Assembly (NCBI GenBank): GCA_950022295.1
Contig: OX465600.1
Span: 8,494,001 to 8,558,000 of the forward strand
Origin: Bromus sterilis
Taxonomy: Eukaryota; Streptophyta; Magnoliopsida; Poales; Poaceae
Length of the DNA: 64,000 nt
Direction: 5' to 3'
The notes beneath the pieces were generated by a model. The model was not told where the DNA came from. It was given only the letters and a program-made list of their open reading frames with translations, and searched no databases. The position numbers and the translations under genes are program-made. This document shows positions 1 to 11,134 of the stretch, piece after piece (the stretch's first letter is position 1; the number at the start of each line of letters is the position of its first letter).

Positions 1-250
1 GACCTGTATACGCAACCAATCTAAAAGATAAGTACACAATAAAAATGAAACCAGAGTGAAAAAATCAGGTTCAGAAGAAATATAAAAGCCCTATTACAGC
101 AAATAACCAGAGCCAACCGAAAAGAGAAACTATGATGATCCACTGCCATTTTTTAGCAACGAAGACGTAGCCGTCCTACACAAACAATTAGGGAAGATGT
201 TTATTCTCTTATCCTATATACTTAACAAATAACAGTAACGCCATTTTTAC

Positions 251-1190
251 GTTTTTTTGAAAGGGAGAATAACCCCCGGCCTCTGCATCGAATGATGCAC
301 ACAGTTATTTTTATTATGGAGTATATTATTCAACAAAGCATTATAAAACATATACACGAAGCAACTCAAAACTACCTTTCTGACAAAATGTCGCCTTGCC
401 TACAAGGTTGATGATGTGTCTTGACCTCTTGCCAACACACATCATGAGCCCCTGCCTACAAGGTTGATGATGTGTGTCTTGACCTCTCGCCAACACACAT
501 CATGAAAACCGGTGGCCTCATCAACCGCATCTAGCTAGCCGAGAGCACAAACCGGTGTAGAGAACCCTTAGCGCGCACCGCATGGTGCATGCCTGTATAA
601 TCCATCCCAGCTATCTTCTGTCGTCTCATCTTCGAGCGTGATCAAGGCATTAATCTTACCAGATCCTTTTGCCGCTGACGCCACCATGATGCCAAACAAC
701 GTCACCCTCTTGCGCGTGCCCATCAAACGGTGCCCCAACACCGAAACCCCGTTAACCATCCCACCTAGAATCACCACAGTTGATACCGTAGATGAGTTGT
801 CGTTCTACGTACCTTGGTCACCACACGACAAGCATGCGGAGACCTGTGCCCAACCACCAAAGCCAAACACTTGTCCCTCAGCTGATGAATGGCTCCAAAG
901 ATGATGCCCCGATGGGGCGACGACACAGGAATATCGCCATCATTTGATCTGGAAATCCCAAATCCAGTGTACCCCCAAGAGCACACAGGGATCGAGAATC
1001 ACCCCACAACGCCTCCAACGAGGTAACGACGCCCACAAACGTCACTGTTGATGATTTCGGCTGAGGCTGAAACACGGTTTCGTTGGCATACTCCCATCCA
1101 ACACCGATCGAACCACCAGATCCATCTCCCCACCTTCCATCTCCACACCAAAAGGGAATGTTCCCATAGCTAGTAAAGGCGCACACGATC
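251..1190 (-). mobile_element. LINE-like 3' region with poly(A)-type tail, 5'-truncated
   Basis: Read on the minus strand, the stretch ends with a hairpin-like TGCATCATTCGATGCAGAGG box, a short C/G-rich run and then an A-run (T-run on the plus strand at 251-257). I know this layout from 3' ends of grass non-LTR retrotransposons. The same box recurs at 2845-2895, where a true target duplication is visible. Short open frames on both strands here show no protein domain. No target duplication was found for this copy, and its upstream limit near 1190 is only estimated. Confidence 0.45.
397..508. repeat. Two-copy tandem repeat, period 56 bp
   Basis: TGCCTACAAGGTTGATGATG starts at 397 and again at 453. 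Each unit contains an internal inverted repeat (ATGATGTGT ... ACACATCAT), so single-stranded forms could fold. It lies inside the LINE-like 3' region. Confidence 0.8.
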
Positions 1191-1205
1191 AGGGAGGGAG
1201 AGGGG

Positions 1206-1290
1206 CAAAGACGATGGGGGGGGGGGAGAGACCTTCTCCTATGATGGGAGGGGCAAATACGATGGGGGGGAGACCTTCTCCTGCTATCGT
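1206..1290. repeat. G-rich imperfect tandem repeat
   Basis: Two units share a GACGATGGGGGG-like start followed by AGACCTTCTCCT. The G-runs of 12 and 7 give some G-quadruplex potential. No gene is seen in or next to it. Confidence 0.6.
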
Positions 1291-1467
1291 GAGCCCTGAA
1301 GAATTTACGAAAGAAAAAAAAAGTACGTGAATGTGGGTTTAGCCTGAAATCGTTTGTTAGGTGTTTTAAAGGTGGCTACATCTGAATCAAGTATTTTGAA
1401 AGATACACAATCTGTGCACATGACATACCATGCTGCCATAATTCAAAGCTCTCTGTTAACACTCATG

Positions 1468-1861
1468 GAGTAAATAACATAAAACTACCACATTCGGGGC
1501 TAGGGCATAAAAAACTATCTGATTTTCTAATCTTCTAAGAAACCACCACTTTTTTGGCGGGCTGTTCCAAAAAAACCAAGTCATCCAAAGGTTAAATTTT
1601 AAGCATAATTATGACAATACTGGCCCACCCGTCAGAACTGACAATGCAGGGACTTTAATGCAAAGTGTGTGTTGACTTTATTCCATGTTAGTTCTGATGG
1701 GTGGGCCAGCCTTGTCATAATAACGCTTAAAATTTAACCGTTGGGTAACTTGGTTTTTTTTTGCACAATCCACCAAAAAAATGGTGTTTTTCTTAATATT
1801 AGCAAATTCGATAGTTTTTTATGCCATAGCCCTGAATGTGGTAGTTTTATGCTATTTACTC
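1468..1861. mobile_element. Mutator-type MITE with long terminal inverted repeats
   Basis: The ends (GAGTAAATARCATAAAACTA) are inverted copies of each other, and the similarity runs inward for more than 100 bp, making a near-complete foldback. The flanking 9-mers ACACTCATG (1459-1467) and GCACTTATG (1862-1870) agree at 7 of 9 bases, as expected of an aged 9-bp Mutator target duplication. Nothing inside codes for protein. Confidence 0.75.
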
Positions 1862-2183
1862 GCACTTATGAATAGGGGATTTAAAAATCAAAATAGACCT
1901 GATTTGATCCTGCTTTTTTTTTTGAACAATCAGGGAGGAGGCTCTCCACATGAATATATTACTCAAAGGACTGCGAAACGGGTTCACTGAAAGGTTAAAT
2001 TAGAGCCGGGGTCGAGAGAAGAGGAGAGGTTACATTAGAGCGGGGATGGAGTCTCTCAGATGTCGTCGATGGTCGTAGGCGCTGTGATGCCCAACAGCAG
2101 CCAGACCTAGGCAGCCGCCGGCAGGGGCGGAGACAAGGGGGGTCCAGCAGGGGCTAGACACCTGCCAATCCCTCGCCCCCCTA

Positions 2184-2321
2184 GGCTTTGTTCGGTTAAG
2201 CAAGGATTGAAGAGGTTTGAAGGGGATTGAGGTGGATTAAATTCCTTGCAAGTCAAAATTTCTCTCAAACCTCTCCAATCCCCTTCAATCCCTGTGGCAA
2301 GGGGATTAACCGAACATGGCC
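2184..2321. mobile_element. Tourist/Harbinger-like MITE, 138 bp
   Basis: Terminal inverted repeats GGCTTTGTTCGGTTA and GGCCATGTTCGGTTA bound an AT/GA-rich core that is itself imperfectly palindromic. The 3-bp sequence CTA flanks both ends (2181-2183 and 2322-2324), consistent with a PIF/Harbinger-size target duplication. The superfamily call is inferred from terminus and duplication length. Confidence 0.65.
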
Positions 2322-2838
2322 CTAAGGATTTCTAGCGGATAGTAGTATACGTATACACTACTGTACATTGCTAATTTTTTTTAGGGGGACTGTACATTGC
2401 TAATTGGCCGGAGCTGATTATAATTATTAGCCCATATAATTAAGAAGTACACAATATTTTACTAACTAGGAGGAGTACACCGAACTAGAAGCCCAATAGC
2501 CCATATGGCTTTTGGTTTGCGCTGCTGCGTTTGATGTATCCAACATAAAAACTGCATGTTCTGCTTTCTAGGTCAAAACGAAGATTATTTTGCTGTGTTG
2601 TTCCTTGCCGCCGGACGCCAATTGTTTCTGCCCTGTTCTACGTTGTCGTTGGCTGCCAGCGCTTTGGATGGGTCGCTCATCACGACGCCTGCACGAAATC
2701 GCCGGCCGGCGCCATCAGTTATCGATTTGCCGTGAAGATTCATACAAATCATTATTTGTTAGATTCGAATTTTTCCACGACAATCAAAGATAAGCAATGA
2801 AAGGTAACACTCTGTCTTTGTACTAGTTGCTATATGCT

Positions 2839-3056
2839 TTTTTTTAGAAAAGGGGCAGTCCCAGCCTCTGCATCGATTGATGCATGCGGCCTTTATTGAT
2901 TTTATTAAACGTCATTCGTTTATTACATCATGGATGGCACAGATTTGCGACAAAAATCAGCCACTTAAAAAACAAGTAGAACATGAAGGGGTTCTGCATC
3001 AATATGCTATTCTACGCTCAGAACGCCAGCTGAACTGGGCAAATAGATCCGACGCA
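2839..3056 (-). mobile_element. 5'-truncated LINE insertion with 17-bp target duplication
   Basis: A T-run at 2839-2845 (poly(A) on the minus strand) is followed by the grass LINE 3'-end box containing TGCATCGATTGATGCA. The 17-mer ACTAGTTGCTATATGCT occurs directly before (2822-2838) and directly after (3057-3073), a perfect target-site duplication typical of target-primed reverse transcription. Only about 200 bp of the element survived. A plus-strand open frame through it is a chance reading. Confidence 0.85.
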
Positions 3057-3465
3057 ACTAGTTGCTATATGCTATTATGAATTTATATATAGCAGTTAGA
3101 TTAGTGTTGTATCGTGAAATAAGGAATTAATCTAATATTTCTGATTTTTACCTATACATTAGTTAAAGATGAAGAAGAAAGCATCAACAACTAGGAGGAT
3201 ACATTATTTTTCCAAGCCAGTTACATCGACTTCGAAATCTACTTTTATGCTTTATCTTCAACAACTAGGGGGTAAATAAATTCTTTTATTCAAGTCAGTT
3301 GTCTACTCATATTCACTTAGTGTAAATTTATTTTACAGTTTCAAATAAATTGATTTTATGCTTTTTCTTGAATGTTATTTTAAGACTTAATATATCGTGA
3401 TATTTTATCTATTCTATGAGCTTTAGTTAACTCGTCTCCTTCATGTTTAAATCCTGGCTCCGCAC

Positions 3466-3610
3466 CGGGACAGTACAACGCAAGGTGAGGAGTGTCCTCG
3501 AGGTGGTGATCACAAGTCTGACAAGCAGCATTATCGGTAATCGTCTTCCGAAACAAGTTCGCCTTGGTGTTTAACCTGTCACGAGATTTAAATTCAGCAT
3601 TTCAGTCATG
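3466..3610 (-). pseudogene. LINE ORF2 fragment, reverse-transcriptase zinc-binding (zf-RVT) domain
   Basis: Minus-strand translation gives SRDRLNTKANLFRKTI and then a C-x2-C-x9-H-x4-C cluster ending ALYCP. This matches the zinc-binding domain after the reverse transcriptase of plant non-LTR elements (zf-RVT, PF13966). There is no start codon, and no reverse-transcriptase core is seen on either side. It is a dead fragment lying 200 bp upstream of the DUF952 gene, and it is not part of the LINE tail at 2839-3056. Confidence 0.7.
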
Positions 3611-3809
3611 AGAAGAAACGCGGAGCAAATTTCAGTAATATTGCAATGCTAAAGTTGATCTGCATCTGGTTTTGTATATTTGAAAGCCGGATCAAGATTT
3701 GGCACATATCCCTGCCGCCTGCTGTTCTATTCCTCCGCTTCAGCTTATTTTATTCCCACTTGTCTACCAAGCTTATTTCACTTTGTTTGGTTCAGGCGCC
3801 CACTTCGCC

Positions 3810-5650
3810 ATGACAACGCAGCCGCCGCCAGCGTTCGTGTACAGGATCAGCACGGGGGAGGAGTGGGCGGGGCTCCAGCGCACCGGCGCCACGCTCGGCG
3901 GCGACCTCGACCGGTCCACCGGCTGCTTCCACCTGAGCGACCTCGCCCAGGTACCCCCGGCTACAAAAAAATTCTTCTGTTCCCCCCTCGATTTGTCAGA
4001 TCCGCTATTCTCTCTGATTTATCAGTAGATTTTCCCTGTATTGCTTGATTTTGACTTAGGGATTGGCCATGGACTCGTGATTTCCTGTATTGATTTGGGT
4101 CTGATTACTCTGATTATGCCCAATAGTCCACACTAGATGCCTTCTCTTACTGAATCTTTCAGTTTATTTAGGTTAGTACTACCGAGTAAGCTGTAATGAC
4201 CCGTAATATACTATCAAGCAGTTGAAGAATGATTTATGGAACAAGATATAGATCAATGCTGTTCAAAAGAACATTAGCTTAGCATATTGTATTAAAAGAA
4301 AATCTAACTTCTGTTAAGAAATTAGATTTGAAAACGATGCGTTCTTAGGTCGTGTTTTGATGAAAAGGGACAAACATGTTTATGCACATGTTCTCCAATA
4401 TGCACTTACTACACTGGTTTGGAGATGTTTTACTTATTTACATGATACATTATATCCCAATAGACTTTCCTGAACTGGTTCACATGTTCTGGTTTGTTCC
4501 TTGTGTGGGCATAGAAAACAAACAAAAAATAAACTTCAAAGGAATGGTGTTGGTTGAACAGTGAGAAATATGAAATGGAAAAAAAAATAGGAGAAAGAAG
4601 CCGGGACTTGCGTTCTGATGGCTCGGAGAAAACACAGGAATGCTCAAGTAATAACAGTAGCTAACATGATTTTTCATTGGTTCACTACCTCAAGCTTGAT
4701 GTTGTTTATTTGTATGTCCTCAACGTCCACCTGTGAATAGCAGCATGGTTTGATTTGTTCTGTTTTAGAGTACAACCACTCTGTTCTGCCTCGGGGCTCC
4801 GCCACTAAATGAGCTTCGAGTGGATTTGCCCAATCCTATGGAATCTTCACGCCTAGGGAAACTTTCCTCTGGAACATTGTGTGCTTTTTGCTTGAACTGA
4901 ATACCCCAAAAGAAAGTTAACCTGCAACGATAACTTTTCTTTGTGGAAGCAAATTCTGTGAACCGAACAGTGTTGTAATAAAAAAAATCTGTAAAGTACT
5001 GACTTATATTGTGGAGTGTTATGCCTGTTCCAGGAAGACTATCAAAATTAAACTTTTTACATATCATCCCTGTTATTTCAGTGGTGTGACTAGATCTTTA
5101 ATCTTTTATATTTTCAGAAAATATGAATCATATGCATTCTTCCTTTTTCTGGTTTGTGTATGTTGGTCTTTCTCTGAAGCCAAGTTATTTAATCCTTGAC
5201 TTGGTGTAGGTGAAGACTACGCTAAAGAATTATTTCAGTGGGCAAAATGATCTATACCTGTTACAAATTGACACTGCCAAGGTATTGATCTTTAAACATC
5301 CATTTTATTTCTGCTCCTGTCAGTTTATTATAGCTATTGAGGAAATTCCCAAAATTTTGTATGTCTAATTATCTATCTTTAAATCTACATTTACTGTGTT
5401 TTAGTGTTATTTTTGTTACTTCTATACAGGTATTAGGACACATGCATGTACAATTTAATTTTCTTGTGTATCTTAGATTGCAGATGGCTTAATCTATGAG
5501 GCAGCTGATGGTTGTAACTGCTTTCCTCATTTCTATGGTCCTGCTCGGAGCTTTGCACCCCTTCAACTCAGTGTTGTTGTCAAAGCAGACAAAATAGAGA
5601 TGGCAAACAATGATTTTACTTGCAGTCTACTTGATGGAGCAGCCATCTAA
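3810..5650 (+). CDS. DUF952 family protein, three exons, complete
   Basis: A small soluble protein of 128 residues with the DUF952 fold (PF06108); its biochemical role is unknown. Exons are 3810-3950, 5210-5281 and 5477-5650. All are phase 0 (47, 24 and 57 codons plus stop) with GT/AG borders. Exon 1 encodes FVYRISTGEEW, GGDLDRSTGCFHLSDL; exon 2 NDLYLLQIDTAK; exon 3 GLIYEAADG, FPHFYGPARSF and a C-terminal SLLDGAAI. All are conserved blocks of the plant family, and the length is normal. The ATG at 3810 opens the long frame; a second in-frame start at 3699 runs upstream but has no domain support. No signal peptide or membrane segment is seen. The gene converges on the S-domain pseudogene, whose recognisable end is only about 100 bp past the stop. 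It looks functional. Confidence 0.9.
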
Positions 5651-5750
5651 TTCTGATGTGTAACTGTAAGGTCTTATCCTTGGCCCTTGTTTCCGTAATT
5701 TTCTTACAAGTCCCCTGCCAAATTTATCAAAGACAGCTGTCACATGCAAT

Positions 5751-6978
5751 GGCAAACTTCCCAGCGTCTGTAAGCTCCCCTGACCAAACCAAGCACCTTG
5801 TTAGGTCGGCCATAACACCGACACTACTCAAGTTGGCATAAGAATAAGCCGTGCACGAGCAGTTTAGGTTGCATTCTGATGTGCACTCATCAAAGCTTCT
5901 ATTCTGTATGTGCAAGAACTTGTCTGGGACCTTCATCCCGGGCATGACCATGAAATGACTTTTCTTGCCGCATTTCAAGCCTTCCTTTCTCCGACATCCT
6001 ATGGAAAAGTTGATACGGTCAACGGGCTCAAACCCATCAAGACATTGGCATGCTGGGATGATCTGGGTGAAGTCACAGTAACTAAACAGACCACATGCGG
6101 CATTGAGGTCGCATGCAGTCCCCGGGCGTTGAGCAATGAGTACCCATGATGACGAGTGATTGTTCCAGCTTAGGAACTTGATCTTGCCAGTGTAGTCAAG
6201 CATGAGGCGCATGAACGTTGAGTTGTTGGAGATTGTGAACATGTAGTAGAACTTGTCGCCTGAGTTGATGGTTGTTTGGTACAAGATGGAGCTGGTGTTG
6301 GCTATGTATGTGCCACCCGACACTGCCGTACCGCTCTGGATGCTGATACAACAGTATGGTTGAGTCTTGTTCCAACTGAAGAACTGAAGGTCTGGATTGC
6401 TGGGGTCACTGCTGCAGGAGAAGTCCCCTGAAGATGGATCATCAGGGCCCTTCCAAGCAACGAGCTGCCCAACCACTTGTGCCTTGTAGCTCATCAAAAA
6501 TTTCATGGTTGGAATTTGGAAGTAGTGAATCCGTCGGATGGTCGAAGCTCTGCCATATATCCGTACCGTTTTCCAACCGGAGGACAAAGTTCCCTGAATT
6601 AAGCAGCATTGCATAAGCTCCGCTAGCTCCAACTGTGATACCACCGTTCGTCGTCCAAATACCATGGCCTTCAGAGTCAGATAATACCATACGAGAATTG
6701 TTGGTGACGGTGAGCATGGCGGTTGAAGGGGCGATGATCGGATTGTCTCGGTTGGCGATCCACACAACCGTGCGTGGTCCGGGGATGACGTGGTACCATA
6801 TGCCGATGTAAAAGCTCTTGTTGGAGGTGGTCAAGGAGAAGCCAAGAGCGAAATCCCCGCTCTCAGAGATGAGCGTGTCGCCGCGAGTGAGTGGTTTTGC
6901 TGGAGTGAGCTGGTCAATGGATTTGCAGAGTATAGTCAAAAATAGGAGGAAGAAAACGGGAATGTAGTGCATAGACAT
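5751..6978 (-). pseudogene. S-domain receptor-like kinase pseudogene, ectodomain only
   Basis: Starting at the ATG at 6978 there is a signal peptide (FFLLFLTILCKS), then a bulb-lectin domain (LTRGDTLISESGDFALGF, TVVWIANRDNPI, WQSFDHPTDSLLP), an S-locus glycoprotein domain and a PAN domain (CTSECNLNCSCTAYSYA, CLVWSGELTDAGKFA). A 7-bp tandem duplication around 6509-6522 (TTGGAAT/TTGGAAG on the plus strand) shifts the frame just after DSLLP; the S-locus domain continues in the next frame. Similarity stops at 5751, where a splice donor and the membrane exon should follow, and no transmembrane or kinase exons exist before the DUF952 gene. It is a relative of the intact gene at 13927-17630. If expressed it could give only a short secreted lectin-like product; most likely it is dead. 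Confidence 0.85.
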
Positions 6979-7227
6979 CAGCCTGCTTGGGCTGCTTGTG
7001 CCTATGCACGGAAACATCAGGCACTCATATAGATGAAGACAGACGACAAAGTCGTCTTGAATTAATGAGACCAGTGACAATTAGGTCGAAAGTCTCCATC
7101 GACCATGCTGCACCTGTACACGAGTACAAAATTGGTCAGTACCGGTGAGACGTCCATATCTGATACTTGTGTGATGACTGGCAGAGAGCGCTTCGGTTGT
7201 CTCTGGTAGCCCTGGGCGTTCGGTTAA

Positions 7228-7611
7228 CTATAAGTATACCCCGCAGGAAACTATATGCATAAATAAAAAATATAAAAGTATGATATATTATTTTTTCTAA
7301 GTGAAGATGCAACAGAAACATGTGTGTAATAAAAATTATTAGGATGGACAATAAAATGATTAAAATATGGTTGATATGGAGATTGCATATAGAGATTAAT
7401 AAATATATTAGTTGAGATGAGATGGACAATTGATTGGCTAAGAAATGGATGATGTGGATAGCTTGCATGTGAAGAGAGACAATTTAAATGACCTAAGTGG
7501 GTGACATGAATAATTGATTGGCTAAGAGAATAGATGATGTGGATAGCTTGCATGTTGAGATAGACAACTTAAATGATCTATAGTGGGGTTTTGTCTTATA
7601 AGAAGTATAGA
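7228..7611 (-). mobile_element. Small non-autonomous Helitron, degraded 3' end
   Basis: Read on the minus strand it starts with TCTATACTTCTTATAAGAC (5' TC, preceded by A) and ends with a decayed form of the GC hairpin/CTAG terminus (CCGC...GGGGTATAC, then ATAG). The interior shows the repeated GATGTGGATAGCTTGCATG words shared with the Helitrons at 26080, 30580, 35007 and 59548. No coding content. Confidence 0.65.
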
Positions 7612-7612
7612 T

Positions 7613-7760
7613 TTGGTAAATACGGTTCGGTAAATACGGTTATTTGGTAAATACGATTTTCATACTTTGGTAAATACGGTATATATTATGTATACGGTAC
7701 GGTTTCGGTAAATACCAATCTATTTCGGTACGGTTTCAGTAAATACCATATAAACCAAAA
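7613..7760. repeat. Degenerate short tandem repeat (GGTAAATACGGT unit)
   Basis: Around ten imperfect copies of a GGTAAATACGGT-like word follow directly after the Helitron. A related CGGTT-rich tract lies at 12770-12875. Nothing else is seen from 7761 to about 8450 apart from AT-rich DNA. Confidence 0.7.
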
Positions 7761-8449
7761 TTGACGCGAATTAATAATGATGCAGCGACTCTATACACAT
7801 AAATATAGGGAGTGTCTATATATCATCTGACTGAATTTTGAATTGGGGCTCAGTCAAATTTGGGACCAATCAGAATGAACCACGTTCAGTGGTGTACTTT
7901 TGTCAAACTCAACAAGGCAGTCCAGCCGCCTGCCCTCCCCGGCTCACCAAATTGTTAGCGGGTTTTACTCTCGTGACGGGTTTAGCTCAGTTTGAGCCTT
8001 TTGTCTCCCATCTGCTGCCTTCTTTTTAGTTACTGCATCTGCATCCTTCAAAAATGGTGTTATAACGCTCTCGTTTTTTGGCCAGTGAACTACACCTATC
8101 AAAATTGTTCCTATCAAAGCTGAAGCCCTAGATACGTTATACTACAACGTTTCTTCCAATAAAAGAAAAACTCACCAAAAAAGGAGATATACATCTCTGA
8201 AAAAAATATGACCTATGATGCACACACTGTCCTCCGTTTTTTTTATCTAAATAGGGGAAAATACAAAACACCACAATCAGGATCTATTATTATATGTTGG
8301 TGCTGTTAGGCTCATAGAGATGTACATTTCGTCACCTAATTTCAATTAGGACTAAGGATAATTATGCTTGTCTACATAATTGCAAAAGTAAATATACTCA
8401 ATGTCTTAGCAACGCACATTGTTTTTTTTATGTACAACAACACACATTG

Positions 8450-10550
8450 TTGACGTTGATAAAACACAAATCACATATTCGACGAGCAAAACTATATCCT
8501 AAACAAATATGAATGACAAGGGAAAAAGACTTATGAATGATAGGTCACGAAAAAATGAGTTGAATACTTCACGGAACATTGATTGACGAGGCTTACATAA
8601 TTTCATCACAATGGTAAACAATGAATAAAAGTCAAGAATGAAAGGTAAAAAAAAATGTACTAGAATCTCAAGAATAAAAAACTGAACACATTGACTATTG
8701 AGTTCACAATCTGAACATTGACTGATGAGGGCTACATAATTTCATCTGAATGACTGAACAACGACTAATAGTAAAGAACGAAAAACTAAAATTGACTGAA
8801 ACAAAATAAAGAAAAAAATTAAAAACAAATCTGAACAAGACACCTGACCTTTAAAGTACGCACGAAAAATGATGAGAATGATGTGCTGAAGATTAAAACT
8901 CAAATGATTGAAGAGTATATTGAGACTAAGAAAGTTAGGCCACTGAAGGAAAACCTAGATAATGAAGAAAATAAGGCAAACTAAATGAAAGTAAAGAAAA
9001 GTGAAGCTGAGATAAAACAAAGACAAAAAATGACTGATAAACACGAAATCTGAACACTAACAAAACAAAATGATAAATACAATAATGAGAAAACTGAAAG
9101 ATTAATGAAAGTATCCAATGAATTGCATAAAATGATCCGAATATTCTTACTTACTAATGACTGATACAAAATAACAAACTGAAGGTCTTGAGCAAGAATG
9201 AAAATACTCAATTATAAATAAAGAAACTAAGGGAAAGACTGATAATAAACAGGCAAATAAATGAAGGACGACGACGAAAATGAACTTCTACGTGATAACT
9301 TTGATATGATGAATGACAAGGCAATTAAAACTGAACACTAAAAATAGAGAGATTGAGTACTACTCGAGTAAAAAAAACTGAGAGGCTTAGAAAAACAAAT
9401 GGAGGTACTATGAACCGAGAGATTTACAAAAACAACGGTACTAAGAGCTGATATTTTTTTTAAGAAATGATGGAATAGAAAAATATTAATGATTGAAAGA
9501 ATATCATAAAAAGGTACTGATCCTAAGGTGTACTTAACACTAACCAAAGAAGAACAATGATGGTTGAATATAAACTGAATACAAAGAACTAGTGTTGATC
9601 AAAGAGAATGAGATAAAATATAATTCTTACATGTGGAAAATGATAGACTGATGACAGAAAGAATATATAAAAGGATACTTAATACTAAAAACCCATAAAC
9701 AAAATCATGTTAATGAACTACCAACATAGCACAGTAGTGTTTTTTTCACACAAAAAAACTTCTAAAACAAAAATCTGCTGCATCAATGAGTGTGTACTCA
9801 ACAGGGATAAAATCTGGTCACAGAAAGCATGGCACTAAGTAGCTCTAAACACAAAGGATAAGAACACTAGCCGTGACTTGCTCAAAACTTAGAAAAACAA
9901 ATGTAGCCAAAGTAGAAGAGACACAAATAACTGATAGAAAATGTGCAGAAAAAGGTTACTGAAAAAAAATATCAGAAGTAGTGATTTGTGTTAACATGAA
10001 CTGAAAATGAGAGCGGTTCTGACTGTGATGAACATTAAAGTGAAGGGGTTCAGAGAAGCGGTTGTAACTGAAAAATAGTTGATGTTTCACCCCCTGTTGT
10101 TTTATTGAACACTAAAATGAAAGCGGTTTTGACTGTGATGAACACTAAAGTGAAGGGGTTCAGAGAAGAGGTTCTAACTGAAAAATAGCCGACCTTTAAC
10201 CCCCTGCTCTTTTATTGGTGTTTTCCAGTTCCAAAAAATATATCCTTAGACAACATCATGACACTAAGAAGTCACATGACATGTTGGGGCATGGTTCTTG
10301 AAAACAAATCTCCTGAATGTTGCTGAGGTAAAAAGGTAACAAAATATATACTAAAATATGGAATGCCCCTAGGAAAAACACACTGAAACTGCATCTACAC
10401 CTTAACTAGCTTTCATGAAAATATAAGAAAGTCAGTGCCACTCACGTTGTGCCCAGAATAAAAAAACAGCACTATGAACTAACCTACAACATAACTAGCT
10501 CTTATAAAAAAATAACTGAATCAATGCCAATCATTTTCTCCTTGAGTTCA
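8450..10550. other. Gene-free purine-biased stretch rich in CTGAA/ACTGA words
   Basis: For about 2 kb the plus strand is strongly biased to A and G, and the words CTGAA, ACTGA and AATGA recur at irregular spacing. No open frame has a recognisable domain. It could be a decayed satellite or the interior of an unrecognised element. Confidence 0.5.
10003..10220. repeat. Direct duplication, period 110 bp
   Basis: GCGGTTCTGACTGTGATGAA (near 10013) recurs at 10123 with one change. The similarity covers the full 110-bp unit, including AGTGAAGGGGTTCAGAGAAG and a final CCCCCTG-TTTTATTG block. Two copies only. Confidence 0.85.
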
Positions 10551-11134
10551 GAATACAACAGGGGGATATGGGACCACGAGATTAGGGAGAAGGCACACAG
10601 AGAGATGTCTGCAACAAATCAACAAATCTACATCGAGCAAGGGTGGGAGAGGTAATGGGGACCGGCGGCGGAGAGGTAATAGCAGGGAGAATCTCGTGGC
10701 CGGCGGCGACCTGAGGTTCCGCCCCTGCGGACCACCAGACGCGCAAACCCCGCTGGCCCCCTCTTGACTTCCCTCCATCTTCTTCATCCGCTTCTCCCTC
10801 CGCAGTCTCCGCCGCTCCCTCTGTAGCTCACCTCCATGGCTCCATCCGCCGCCTATGCCCCTCTCTCCAACTCCACTTCGCTCGCACGGGCTATCTGCGA
10901 AAAGATAATCTAAAAAAGACCATAACTGGATTCGGGTCGGGTTGTAAAACCGAGCGAAAAAAATCATGACTGAAAAACCTGCCCGACACGAACGCGCGCT
11001 AAGATCGGGAACAACGATCCGGTTCAAAATTCGACTGAAAGTGAAATCATTTTTCAGTCGACTAAAAATTAGAAAAACTGTAAATATATATGACATCTGA
11101 GCAAATGAGAAATTTTATCATTAACAAATAACCA

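Noticed and set aside
6979..7080. Upstream extension of the S-domain pseudogene frame to 7080
   Set aside because: It begins at TTG rather than ATG and precedes the clear signal peptide at 6978.
10548..11096. 182-codon minus-strand open frame
   Set aside because: Low-complexity Arg/Leu/Pro-rich translation spanning a GC shift; no domain or conserved start.
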